DNA from: Prevotella sp. P3-122
GTDB lineage: Bacteria; Bacteroidota; Bacteroidia; Bacteroidales; Bacteroidaceae
Direction: 5' to 3'
Assembly: GCF_002251365.1 (NCBI RefSeq)
Contig: NZ_NPJH01000030.1
Location: 62,001 to 126,000 of the forward strand
DNA length: 64,000 nucleotides
Part shown: positions 33,657 through 42,166 of the stretch, piece after piece
Position numbering within the stretch: the stretch's first letter is position 1
How the letters are laid out: each line of letters begins with the position of its first letter
Position numbers and translations under genes: made by a program
The notes under the pieces: generated by a model
Databases searched by the model: none
The model's input: the letters and a program-made list of their open reading frames with translations, nothing else
Told to the model about the DNA's origin: nothing

Positions 33657-34340
33657 ATGAAAACAATGAAGATTTGGAGACTCGCCTTTGCGATGCTTGC
33701 TGCCTTCTCCATCGCCTCTTGCAGCAGCGATGACCATTGGGAGAAACGGCTGACGAACGAGCAAAAGGAAACCTACGCGCAAAATATTTCCGGCGAATAT
33801 CCCGGTCAGTATATCATTATTTACAAAAACAAGGATTGCAAAGAATGGATAAACGAGGAAGGACGGCGCGTAACGGAAGCCCACAGCGAAACCTTCAACG
33901 GCGTACAGGTTGATGTGTCCAACAATAAGATGCTGCACGTATTCTTTCAAGACTTCCCAGTGTCTCTGATTACAAAGGTCGTGGATGCGGACGAAGAGTT
34001 GAGCCATGCACTTGCCGAGGCTTCTCCGCAGGCCATCACCGCCCGCTACGGCTTCGACTACGATACGGACTATTCGCACATCAAATGGGCCTTCATCCCC
34101 AACGTCATGCTGCTACAGTTGAACTATAGCGGTGCAGAACACCACATCCGCGTGGAGTTTGACAACAACAGCCAGTATTACACGTTTACTGAGGACGAAC
34201 TGAAACAGCCGAGAGCATTCCGCCCTCTTGCCGAAAACGGCATAGTCCTCCAACTGAAATCCATCTACGACGGCCCGACGCTTATCCAACAATTTGGCTC
34301 AGAGGGCAACTATATGCACATCATCTTTAAGGCCGAATAA
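33657..34340 (+). CDS. Uncharacterised lipoprotein (DUF4840-like?)
   Basis: A 227-aa lipoprotein: MKTMKIWRLAFAMLAAFSIA then SCSS with Cys22 as the likely lipid site. The body (EYPGQYIIIYKNKD, GVQVDVSNNKMLHVFFQDFP, MLLQLNYSGAEHHIRVEF) is rich in beta strands and resembles the Bacteroidetes DUF4840 lipoproteins, but I am not sure of that assignment. It follows the signalling receptors on the same strand after a terminator-like hairpin, so read-through coregulation is possible. Confidence 0.6.
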   Translation: MKTMKIWRLAFAMLAAFSIASCSSDDHWEKRLTNEQKETYAQNISGEYPGQYIIIYKNKDCKEWINEEGRRVTEAHSETFNGVQVDVSNNKMLHVFFQDFPVSLITKVVDADEELSHALAEASPQAITARYGFDYDTDYSHIKWAFIPNVMLLQLNYSGAEHHIRVEFDNNSQYYTFTEDELKQPRAFRPLAENGIVLQLKSIYDGPTLIQQFGSEGNYMHIIFKAE

Positions 34341-34366
34341 AAAGCATATAAAAATTTATAAAGCAA

Positions 34367-34582
34367 ATGAGAACAACGAAGATTTGGATACTCGCCTATG
34401 CGATGCTTGCTGCCCTCTCCCTTGCCTCTTGCCGCCAATCTGCACAAAAGACAGAAATGGAACGACAAGCAAGCAGCACAGAAGTTTCGGCCAACGCCGA
34501 CACGCTGCACTACGGCCTTGTTCTCTGCAATGTTTATAAGCGCGGAATACAAAAGGTGGAGTTTACGATCAAGAAGAAGTAA
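34367..34582 (+). CDS. Small lipoprotein with duplicated signal peptide
   Basis: A 71-aa protein. Its first ~22 residues (MRTTKIWILAYAMLAALSLA, then SC) are clearly copied from or shared with those of the lipoprotein just upstream, but the mature ~48 residues are unrelated (RQSAQKTEMERQASSTEV ... LCNVYKRGIQKVEFTIKKK). It could be a real small lipoprotein or the remains of a truncated duplicate. It lies 26 bp after the upstream gene and is followed by a strong terminator. Confidence 0.55.
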   Translation: MRTTKIWILAYAMLAALSLASCRQSAQKTEMERQASSTEVSANADTLHYGLVLCNVYKRGIQKVEFTIKKK

Positions 34583-34593
34583 AACAAACGTAT

Positions 34594-34629
34594 GCAGGGG
34601 GAGTTGTCATTATGTGATACTCCCCCTGC
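34594..34629 (+). terminator. Terminator of the lipoprotein pair
   Basis: GCAGGGGGAGT (34594-34604) and ACTCCCCCTGC (34619-34629) form a perfect 11-bp G/C-rich stem with a 14-nt loop, followed by TTGTATCT. The T-run is weak but the stem is strong, and it can also serve the convergent minus-strand ORF. Confidence 0.7.
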
Positions 34630-34659
34630 TTGTATCTACTCTACGAGGAATTATCTTAG

Positions 34660-34992
34660 TCACCTTGACATCCCTTGCTGGAACTTCTGTATTCGTCCAT
34701 CGTATCTGCCATCGGCAATGTCGTGGTCTTCATGGTCGGCACGTCTGAGCTCGTTGGCATTGCGCTCGGCTTTGCCGCTTCGCTCGTCGAAGAACCTGCC
34801 CAAGGTGCTTGCCAGCCAGACAAAACGCTCCGCTTCCTGCTTCAAGGTGGCACTGGCAAGTTCGGCAAACATCTTCAGGTATTGCTTGATGGCGTATGAC
34901 TCATTGTCCCAGAAGATGTCACCATGCTTGCCGCCACGACCTCCGAAACCTGAATAGGCATAGTCCTGAATGGCTTTGATGCAAAACAGCAA
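34660..34992 (-). CDS. Unrecognised protein or fragment
   Basis: A 110-codon frame from the first ATG-like start. It reads AIQDYAYSGFGGRGGKHGDI, then helical segments (SYAIKQYLKMFAELASATLK) and a charged end (ELRRADHEDHDIADGRYDGR). The frame stays open upstream (SSYIYRIEEGLLFCIKAIQD) and then enters an 11-bp tandem repeat, so the true N-terminus is uncertain or lost. I do not recognise a family. The protein-like amino-acid composition suggests it is or was coding; its isolation between a lipoprotein terminator and the GH127 gene suggests a leftover. Confidence 0.4.
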   Translation of the reverse strand: MLFCIKAIQDYAYSGFGGRGGKHGDIFWDNESYAIKQYLKMFAELASATLKQEAERFVWLASTLGRFFDERSGKAERNANELRRADHEDHDIADGRYDGRIQKFQQGMSR

Positions 34993-35022
34993 GCCCTCCT
35001 CAATGCGGTAGATATAGGAAGA

Positions 35023-35055
35023 CTTTGCCTTTCCTTTGCCTTTCCTTTGCCTTTG
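35023..35055. repeat. 11-bp microsatellite, three units
   Basis: CTTTGCCTTTC, CTTTGCCTTTC and CTTTGCCTTTG lie head to tail. On the minus strand they are read in the open frame of the unrecognised ORF as a Lys/Gly/Arg-rich stretch. The rest of 34993-35363 has only a possible promoter for GH127. Confidence 0.75.
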
Positions 35056-35293
35056 GTTCAGCCGGCGACCTTTGGTTTAGAGCGTTGTTATTGATATTTG
35101 CACATCAAACTGTACACCCTACAAAACAGATGAAAATATCAATTCTATTTCTACTCTTTGCAGTACTCTCTGTGGCAAACATGTGTACACAGAAATCAAA
35201 TAATGTTTTGTATGTAATGGCGCATACTTATTGTGCCTATAGTTATTCTTCTGAAAAAAATGATATAAATACTTTTTTACCGGTTATTTTGTG

Positions 35294-35301
35294 TAAATTT
35301 G
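35294..35301 (+). promoter_or_regulatory. -7 box of the GH127 gene
   Basis: TAAATTTG matches TAnnTTTG and lies about 60 nt before the GH127 start. A -33 TTTG at the right distance is not seen (only a T-run near 35273), so the promoter is moderate at best. Confidence 0.4.
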
Positions 35302-35363
35302 CAGAAGAATTTATAAACGACATAGATACTAACCAATACAACATCCTAACTAAACAATATATG

Positions 35364-38300
35364 ATGAAGAAACATTCTGTTCTTGCTGCCGCCATGGCAA
35401 TAGCCGGCTGGCTTTCCACCCCATCTGTCTCTTATGCCCAGAGCAAACTCTACGACCAGCATTTCGACTTGAGCGAGGTGCGTCTGGGCGAGAGTCCGTT
35501 TGCCACCGCCATGTACCGCAACGCGCGGTTGCTCCTGGACTACGATGCCGACAGGCTGATGACGCCGTTTATCCGTCAAGCCGGACTCGACAAGGCGGGC
35601 TCCAAATACCAAGGATGGACAACCACCCATCCGTCGTTCCCCAACTGGGGACTCGACAGCTGGTCACTTGATGGGCATGTAGGAGGACACTATCTGACAG
35701 CCCTCGCCATGGCATATTCGGCCATAAGCGACGAGAACCTTCGCGGACAGCTCAAGGACAGGCTCGACTATTGCATAACTATACTTAACGACTGCCAAGA
35801 GGCATTTGATGACAACTCAAACGGACTGAAAGGCTTTATTGGCGGACAGCCCATAAACCAGATATGGACGGGACTCTACGCCAACGACCTCACAGAATTC
35901 AGAAAATATGGCGGATGGGTGCCATTCTATTGCGAGCACAAGGTGCTGGCCGGACTCCGCGATGCATGGATATATGCAGGCAACGAAATGGCGAAGGAAT
36001 GTTTCAGGAAGTTGTGCCAATGGAGTGCCGACGTAGTGTCGAAGTTGTCATACTCCGACATGCAGAACGTCCTCGGATGGGAACACGGAGGTATGAACGA
36101 GGTGCTGGCCGATGCCTACCATATCTTTGGCGACAGCAAATGGCTCGAAGTCGCACAAAAATACTGCCACGCCTATGAGGTGAACGGTATGCAGGGCACC
36201 AGTCAGAGCTACAGCCGCACTTTCCTCGACGGTCAGCATGCCAACACTCAGGTACCTAAGTTCATAGGCTTCGAGCGTATTGCAGCACTGACAACGGGCG
36301 ACAACGCCAGACTGGCCACGGCGGCACGCAACTTCTGGAGCGATGTTGCCGACAACCGCACCGTATGCATAGGTGGCAACAGCGTCTCCGAGCACTTCCT
36401 CGCACACAGCAAGGGAGAGCAGTATGTGACCAACCTTGACGGTCCTGAGAGCTGCAACTCCAACAACATGCTGAAACTCTCGGAAATGCTTTTCGACAGA
36501 ACACATGACGCAAGATATGCCGACTTCTATGAGCAGACCATGTGGAACCACATACTGTCAACACAAGACCCCGAGACAGGAGGATATGTGTATTTCACAT
36601 CGCTACGGCCACAGAGCTACCGCGTATACTCACAAGTTAATCAGGGCATGTGGTGCTGCGTAGGCACGGGTATGGAGAACCACAGCAAATACGCACACTT
36701 TATATACACTCATCAGGGCGACAGCGTCATATACGTCAACCTATACACCGCCAGCGAGCTGCAGAACGACAAATTCGGCCTGAAGCAGCAGACTGAATTC
36801 CCATACGGCCAGCAGTCAACCATTACGATAAACAAGGCCGGAACCTACACCGTTGCCCTACGGCATCCGTCATGGGCGACAGAAGGTTTCTCGGTAGAGG
36901 TGAACGGCATACAGCAGGATGCCGAGGTAACTGCAGGTGTGGCATCGTATGTCAGGGTGTCGCGCTCTTGGCAGGCCGGAGATGTCATTAGCGTTAAGCT
37001 TCCCATGACCATGCGCATAGAGCCATGCCCCGACTATCCAGACTATATCGCATTCAAGTATGGCCCGGTGCTGTTGGCAGCAAAGACTACTGCAGCAACA
37101 GAGGAGGAGGCAACAGCAACAGGACTTGAGTACGAGAAACTGCAGAACGAATATGGTGGTGAGGGACGTATGGACCACGCTCCAGGCAGCATGGCGACCA
37201 TGAAGTCACTGTCGTCAGCACCATTGCTCATTGGCGAGAGAGCCGACGTTCTGAACAGGATAAAGACAATAGATGCCGGGAAGCTAACTTTTGCCATAGA
37301 CTGCACAAGGGAGGGCAACTCCACATTCGAAGGACCGCAGGGCACAAAGTCATGGCTTACACTACAGCCCTTCCATACCATTCATCACTCACGATACTCA
37401 TGCTACTGGTATCAGCAGACTGAGGAAAACTACGCCAATAGCGACATGGGGCAAAAGGATGCTGAGGAAGAGGCCATAAACAGCCGCACCATAGACTTCG
37501 TTGCGACTGGTGAGCAGCAGAGTGAGGCTGGACACGACGCACTCTACAGCACAGGCTCGACATCGGGAAACTACAACGGTGAGACCTACCGTGACGCACG
37601 CGCTGGAGAATTCATACAGTACACCCTTGCCAACCCTTCTGGCCGTACTGACAGCATGGCCGTGATGTGCCGCTTCACCGTTGCCGACAAGGGACGCAGC
37701 GCAACTGTTTACATCGACGGACAGTCCATTGGCACAATCACCATTCCTGAGACAATAAAGGGTTCGGACGACAAAGGCTTCTTCAACATAGAGTTCCCCA
37801 TACCAGCAGAGGTGATGACTGATGCTGAGGGAAACGGCAAGACGTCCATTACATTCAAGATTGTGGCATCGCAGGCAACCCTCTGCCCAGGCCTATACTA
37901 TCTGCGGCTTGTCAGCGGCTACGATGCCCACGACTATGTCTTCAGAGCCAGGGACTGGCGGTCGGGTGACGAGGCGCGCGTGCCACAGGCGAACATAACC
38001 TACGATGACATTAATAACACTATTACTTTAAAGGCTGGGACAGGCGCCAACAACGTCTGCCTCGGCCTCAATCATGCCAATACCGACTACACACTGACCC
38101 CAGCACGCAAATACCTGGTTGTACGCGGAACCAATCTCAGCCTGCTGGCAGGAAAATCATACCTGTGGTGGCTCAACGGCATAAACAAGGGAACCAGCGT
38201 GGCTCCCACACGAACAGCCACCGTTACCATCAGCAATGGCGAAACAAAAACCTACAAGCAAGTAATAGCATGGGACATGACGGCAAGCGGACTTGATGCT

Positions 38301-38564
38301 AACAACACCGGACAGAGGTTCAGCATCTGCAACGGTATGACCATCTTCGGACTGACATCCACAACAGGTACTTCAACCATAGACTACATTGGTTTCGAAA
38401 GCTCCATTGATGACTTTATAACATCAACTGCCGTCACCCTACAAACCATCAACCCACAAGTATCCTCCCCCGCCTATACTCTCTCAGGCATCAGGAAACA
38501 TGGCAATTACAAAGGCGTATACATAAAAAATGGAAAGAAGCAGGTGAATAACCTTCGACCTTAG
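35364..38564 (+). CDS. GH127 beta-L-arabinofuranosidase with C-terminal binding domains
   Basis: A 1,066-aa secreted enzyme. The start MKKHSVLAAAMAIAGW gives a clear signal peptide; the frame from 35025 is only an upstream extension. The catalytic (alpha/alpha)6 domain covers about residues 25-620. The zinc and nucleophile residues known from GH127 are visible: ESC (E362, C364) and WCC (C431, C432). It should release beta-L-arabinofuranose from plant arabinan-type or extensin side chains. After it come a beta domain with YNGETYRDARAGEFIQYTL and further modules, and the tail YTLSGIRK...GVYIKNGKKQV. The last codons and the stop lie in a heptanucleotide repeat. Confidence 0.92.
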   Translation: MKKHSVLAAAMAIAGWLSTPSVSYAQSKLYDQHFDLSEVRLGESPFATAMYRNARLLLDYDADRLMTPFIRQAGLDKAGSKYQGWTTTHPSFPNWGLDSWSLDGHVGGHYLTALAMAYSAISDENLRGQLKDRLDYCITILNDCQEAFDDNSNGLKGFIGGQPINQIWTGLYANDLTEFRKYGGWVPFYCEHKVLAGLRDAWIYAGNEMAKECFRKLCQWSADVVSKLSYSDMQNVLGWEHGGMNEVLADAYHIFGDSKWLEVAQKYCHAYEVNGMQGTSQSYSRTFLDGQHANTQVPKFIGFERIAALTTGDNARLATAARNFWSDVADNRTVCIGGNSVSEHFLAHSKGEQYVTNLDGPESCNSNNMLKLSEMLFDRTHDARYADFYEQTMWNHILSTQDPETGGYVYFTSLRPQSYRVYSQVNQGMWCCVGTGMENHSKYAHFIYTHQGDSVIYVNLYTASELQNDKFGLKQQTEFPYGQQSTITINKAGTYTVALRHPSWATEGFSVEVNGIQQDAEVTAGVASYVRVSRSWQAGDVISVKLPMTMRIEPCPDYPDYIAFKYGPVLLAAKTTAATEEEATATGLEYEKLQNEYGGEGRMDHAPGSMATMKSLSSAPLLIGERADVLNRIKTIDAGKLTFAIDCTREGNSTFEGPQGTKSWLTLQPFHTIHHSRYSCYWYQQTEENYANSDMGQKDAEEEAINSRTIDFVATGEQQSEAGHDALYSTGSTSGNYNGETYRDARAGEFIQYTLANPSGRTDSMAVMCRFTVADKGRSATVYIDGQSIGTITIPETIKGSDDKGFFNIEFPIPAEVMTDAEGNGKTSITFKIVASQATLCPGLYYLRLVSGYDAHDYVFRARDWRSGDEARVPQANITYDDINNTITLKAGTGANNVCLGLNHANTDYTLTPARKYLVVRGTNLSLLAGKSYLWWLNGINKGTSVAPTRTATVTISNGETKTYKQVIAWDMTASGLDANNTGQRFSICNGMTIFGLTSTTGTSTIDYIGFESSIDDFITSTAVTLQTINPQVSSPAYTLSGIRKHGNYKGVYIKNGKKQVNNLRP

Positions 38565-38640
38565 ACCTTTTACCTTAGTCCTTCGACCTTAGACCTTAGT
38601 CCTTAGACCTTCGACCTTAGTCCTTAGATCTTAGTCCCTC
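38552..38640. repeat. Heptanucleotide repeat CCTTMGW at the GH127 stop codon
   Basis: About eleven head-to-tail units of CCTTAGT, CCTTAGA and CCTTCGA, with a few imperfect ones (CCTTTTA, TCTTAGT). The array begins inside the gene: the final Leu-Arg-Pro codons and TAG of GH127 are repeat sequence. Confidence 0.85.
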
Positions 38641-38683
38641 TTAACACTCTGCAATAAATGTTCAGCGAATACCGCAGGCTGCA

Positions 38684-38900
38684 CGCGCTGTAAGCGCAGA
38701 AGCGCACAGCCCAGGGTAAAGCGTAGCGGCACCCTGGGTATAAGGGTTTATAATCAATGCGCGCTGTAAGCGCAAAAGCGTTATCTGTCCTGCTGGTGTC
38801 TACGCTTTTGCCCTTTCAGGGCGACCATCAACTACATGCAATAACCCAGGGTGTCGCTACGCTCTACCCTGGGCTATGTTCTTTTGCGCTTACAGCGCGA
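38684..38900. repeat. Inverted-repeat element with CCCAGGGT / GCGCTGTAAGCGC arms
   Basis: The left arm has CGCGCTGTAAGCGC (38684-38697) and CCCAGGGT...ACCCTGGGT (38710-38739). The right arm is its inverse: ACCCAGGGTGTCGCTACGCT...CCCTGGGC (about 38844-38872) and GCGCTTACAGCGCG (38886-38899). In the middle is another GCGCTGTAAGCGCAAAAGCG (38761-38780) facing CGCTTTTGCCC and a GCCCTTTCAGGGC hairpin (38810-38822). No ORF lies in it. It resembles a REP/BIME-like or MITE-like element able to fold into long hairpins. Confidence 0.75.
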
Positions 38901-38944
38901 TAATTATCTTTGACCTTTGACCTTCGAACCCCTCGATAATGGTA

Positions 38945-39016
38945 TCATCAATCATCAATCTTCAACCATCAATAATCTATAATCAATCATCCGACCTTCG
39001 TCCTTCGACCTTCCTT
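38945..39016. repeat. ATCAATC-rich tract and second heptanucleotide tract
   Basis: Repeated ATCAATC/ATCATCA words at 38945-38990 run into CCTTCGT CCTTCGA CCTTCCT at 38994-39015, ending 12 bp before the stop of the NUDIX gene on the other strand. Confidence 0.6.
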
Positions 39017-39027
39017 TAAGGTTGTCT

Positions 39028-39546
39028 TTAGGAGGGTGAAAAGAAGCGGAGGTACTCGCTTTCAAAGTTTGGTGTAAAGACATTACTGCCAATGTTTGCC
39101 AATATCTCCGCACGGCTCCAGAACCGGCCTCCGTCAAGTTCGTTGGCATCGGGTGTAATAATACCACTGTATGTTGTAATGTGGACATTCACCAATTCCC
39201 GTTCCCGGCTACTCTCGAAGATGTATCGTCCGATGAACTTAGGCGTGAAGTCTGTTATGCCGAGTTCTTCGCTTACTTCCCGACTGAGGGCCAGTTCTAT
39301 AGTCTCTCCATATGCTACGTGGCCTCCGCATGCTGTATCCCACTTGCCGGGCTGTATATCTTTCCATACTGGTCGGTGCTGAAGGAACAGATCGCCATGG
39401 GCATTGAAGACATGAAGGTGAACTACAGGATGTAGTATCATGCTTCCTCCATGGGCCTCTCCTCGAGTGACACATCCCGTAACGTTGCCCTGATCGTCTA
39501 CGGTAGGGAACAGCTCATTGGCATTGTCGCTCATGGTTCCATTCAT
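39028..39546 (-). CDS. NUDIX hydrolase
   Basis: A 172-aa protein. The Nudix box is GGHVAYGETIELALSREV then SEELGI, matching GX5EX7REUXEEXGU. Upstream VHLHVFNAHGDLFLQHRP and WDTACGG are typical of the isopentenyl-diphosphate isomerase-like or YfcD-like branch, so the substrate is not certain; being next to ispE makes an isoprenoid link tempting but unproven. The start at 39546 is preferred because its ATG overlaps the ispE stop (ATGA); the open frame begins at 39570. Confidence 0.85.
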   Translation of the reverse strand: MNGTMSDNANELFPTVDDQGNVTGCVTRGEAHGGSMILHPVVHLHVFNAHGDLFLQHRPVWKDIQPGKWDTACGGHVAYGETIELALSREVSEELGITDFTPKFIGRYIFESSRERELVNVHITTYSGIITPDANELDGGRFWSRAEILANIGSNVFTPNFESEYLRFFSPS

Positions 39547-40382
39547 AGCCTGCTTATATATGTAAAACACCCTCTGAAATGAGCGTCAAGATGGTCTGGC
39601 CGTTCGCTGAAGATGCCATACAGGGCGCTGCCACTTCCACTCATCTGCGCATAAATGGCACCGAGGGTGTATAGCTTATCCTTAATAGTTTTCAGTACAG
39701 GGCACATCTTGAAGACAGGCTGTTCGAAGTCGTTGGTCAGTTCTGTCCTCCATGTTTCTATGGGCTGACTGACTATTTCCTTGCAGCATTTTGCGGGTGC
39801 AGCGGGACGGATATTGCTGTATGCTTCTTTTGTGGAAATCTGCACATCGGGTTTTACGATTGCGATGTAACGTCCCCGCAGCTGTTCCTCTACTCCGTCT
39901 GCAGGCTCAAGGATATTGCCTATGCCTGTGGCAAAAGACGGGTCGGCAGTAATGAAGAACGCGCAGTCGGCACCGAGCATTGCGGCGTATCTCTCCATCT
40001 CGGCATTGCCGATATTGAGTCGGAAGCGTTCGTCGAGCAATCTTATCATGAAGGCAGCATCGCTACTGCCTCCGCCCAATCCAGCCTGTGATGGTATTCG
40101 CTTAAAGAGATGAGCGTGAACACGGGGGATATTGAAATCGTGGGCAAGCAAGTCATAAGCCTTTACAACGAGGTTGTCTCCCTCGCTGCAGTCTATGGCG
40201 TTGCCTGTAATCTTGAGGTCGCAGGCTGTGTCGGAAGGGAACTGGTCGCCCATGAGCTTTATCTCAAGCGCGTCCGTGAGGTTGACTGGATAGAATACAG
40301 TCTCAAGATCATGATAACCGTCGGGTCTCTTGGAGACAACGTTCAGTCCCAGATTGATTTTAGCGCATGGAAAGTTTATCAT
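39543..40382 (-). CDS. ispE: 4-diphosphocytidyl-2-C-methyl-D-erythritol kinase
   Basis: A 279-aa GHMP kinase of the MEP isoprenoid pathway that phosphorylates CDP-methylerythritol. It starts with PCAKINLGLNVVSKRPDGYH, has the ATP-binding PSQAGLGGGSSDAAF near residue 95, and MSGSGSALYGIF near the end, all in family positions. Its length is normal. It overlaps the NUDIX gene by 4 bp. Confidence 0.95.
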   Translation of the reverse strand: MINFPCAKINLGLNVVSKRPDGYHDLETVFYPVNLTDALEIKLMGDQFPSDTACDLKITGNAIDCSEGDNLVVKAYDLLAHDFNIPRVHAHLFKRIPSQAGLGGGSSDAAFMIRLLDERFRLNIGNAEMERYAAMLGADCAFFITADPSFATGIGNILEPADGVEEQLRGRYIAIVKPDVQISTKEAYSNIRPAAPAKCCKEIVSQPIETWRTELTNDFEQPVFKMCPVLKTIKDKLYTLGAIYAQMSGSGSALYGIFSERPDHLDAHFRGCFTYISRL

Positions 40383-40420
40383 ATTATTGGGGATTAAAAT
40401 AGGTTGTATGGTAGAAGAGT

Positions 40421-40459
40421 TAAGGACTAAGGTCTAGACTTTCGACCTTAGACCTTAGA
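40421..40459. repeat. Heptanucleotide tract downstream of the C69 dipeptidase
   Basis: On the plus strand CTAAGGTCTAGACTTTCGACCTTAGACCTTAG contains the same CCTTAGA/CCTTCGA-type heptamers as at 38.6 kb and 39.0 kb, ending 3 bp before the stop of the minus-strand dipeptidase gene. Confidence 0.6.
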
Positions 40460-40462
40460 ATT

Positions 40463-42130
40463 TTACTCAGGACACTGATACTTATTGCCTGTGGCCTTTA
40501 CCAGCTTACGTGCAAATGCTGCGGGATAGCCGGGGCGTGAGACGCGTGCTCCGATGCCCTCTGGTGTACGCTTGAATTGTCCGTTTTCCTCGGGCTTTAC
40601 TGCCATATCATTGTATTTCACTATCAGATATGTTGCCAGTTGCTGCCAGCGATGGAGCATCTGCTGCGCCTTCTCAACGGAATAGTCGTTGAGGTACTTG
40701 CGCGCCTTCTCAGGGTTCTCGGCATATAGCTGGGCAGCGTGTGCCTCAATATTCGGCTGGGCTGCGAAATAGCTTTGCTCAAGGCTGTCACGTACAGCAG
40801 CCAGGCTTGGGAACATCATGGAATATCTGGGATATACCATGTTGCTCACCCAGTTGCATACCCAATAGGCGTTACGCATGGAGAACGTCACGGCATCGGC
40901 TCCGGGAGTATTGTAGCATTCGGGGCGTTCCGTAGAGCAGCAGTAGACTGGCGTATAGGCTATCATGTTGCCATCGTCGTTGCCGAACCACAGAATACCA
41001 CCAATCTCACGTGGCAGCCAGCTACGCATCTGGCTGACGTAGGAGAAACCTGTCTGCTGGGTACTTGTTGGACGCTCGTTGAAATACTTCTTGCCATCGA
41101 CAGTGAACGACAATGGCGTTGGACGGTATGGCATCTGCCATATTCCTCCACCCATATCAGCAGAGTCGAGGGCTAATGGTGTGTTCTCGTAATGATCGCG
41201 CATGTCGGCCTCCAGGTCTTTGACACTCAGCTTGCGATTGGGGATAATCCACAGGGGCATGTCCTCGGCGTTCTCGTCAATGCCAAGTGCCCACGGGAGG
41301 TAGCTGCTCATGTCCTTGTAGTGGTTGAAGAATGACCACACACGTGCATCGCAATAGCGGCGACCTGAAAAGTCGGGCTTTGCATATGTGTTCTTCCATG
41401 AGAAGTCAGCATCCTTGCCTGTGAACCATCCCTGCTTGCGTGCGAACTTTATGACATCCTTCGAATAGAGCACATTCTCCTTGTCCTTCATGTCGAACTT
41501 GCCAATGCGGCTCTGGTTGGCATGGGCACAGATAGCATCGTCGGGTATGCGCATGGCCACCCAAACAACACCCTTGCTGCCCGGTCCCTTTCCCATCATC
41601 TCCATTATCCATGCCTCGTTGGGGTCACAGATGGTGAAGGTCTCGCCCTCGGAGCAATAGCCATAGGTCTGTGCAAGGGTTGTCATCACGCAGATGGCCT
41701 CACGGGCAGTCTTGGAACGCTGGAGAGCAATATATATGAGCGAGCCATAGTCGAGTATGCCGGTGTTATCGACCATCTCTTCCCTTCCGCCATAAGTAGT
41801 CTCCCCAATAGTTACCTGATACTCGTTGATGTTTCCGATAACGTTGTACGTTTCCTCTGCCTCAGGAATTTCTCCATGATAGACATGAGTGTCCCAATCT
41901 ATGATTTGGCGCATAGTACCCTTGGGATGCTTGGCGGCAGGATAGTGGCACAGTCCGATGAACATACCATAGTCATCAGCATTATACGTACACATCACAG
42001 AACCGTCTGCGGAGGCTTTCTTTCCGACAATGAAATTGGTACATGCGTGCGAGGTCTCTGCCACCAGTGCGAGGGCGGCAATTGCGAGGGAGCGCACGAA
42101 ACGGTGGGTATTTTCTCCTAAAATATTCAT
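40463..42130 (-). CDS. C69-family dipeptidase (PepDA-like)
   Basis: A 555-aa peptidase with an N-terminal signal peptide and the autoprocessing nucleophile at Cys30 (SHACTNFIVGKKASADGSV). This is the Ntn-hydrolase start of family C69, in which cleavage exposes Cys as the first residue. Typical later stretches are GICHYP-like, TYNVIGNINEYQVTIGETT and EAWIMEMMG. It hydrolyses dipeptides, here in the periplasm. It lies 36 bp after nadC on the same strand. Together with DPP III, DPP IV and PepD it gives a broad peptide-degrading set. Confidence 0.9.
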   Translation of the reverse strand: MNILGENTHRFVRSLAIAALALVAETSHACTNFIVGKKASADGSVMCTYNADDYGMFIGLCHYPAAKHPKGTMRQIIDWDTHVYHGEIPEAEETYNVIGNINEYQVTIGETTYGGREEMVDNTGILDYGSLIYIALQRSKTAREAICVMTTLAQTYGYCSEGETFTICDPNEAWIMEMMGKGPGSKGVVWVAMRIPDDAICAHANQSRIGKFDMKDKENVLYSKDVIKFARKQGWFTGKDADFSWKNTYAKPDFSGRRYCDARVWSFFNHYKDMSSYLPWALGIDENAEDMPLWIIPNRKLSVKDLEADMRDHYENTPLALDSADMGGGIWQMPYRPTPLSFTVDGKKYFNERPTSTQQTGFSYVSQMRSWLPREIGGILWFGNDDGNMIAYTPVYCCSTERPECYNTPGADAVTFSMRNAYWVCNWVSNMVYPRYSMMFPSLAAVRDSLEQSYFAAQPNIEAHAAQLYAENPEKARKYLNDYSVEKAQQMLHRWQQLATYLIVKYNDMAVKPEENGQFKRTPEGIGARVSRPGYPAAFARKLVKATGNKYQCPE

Positions 42131-42166
42131 TTGTATCTTATTTTAAGTTGACGGGTCAACAGAAAA

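Noticed and set aside
35025..35363. N-terminal extension of the GH127 enzyme
   Set aside because: The extension is low in coding character and contains a promoter-like box; the clear signal peptide starts at 35364.
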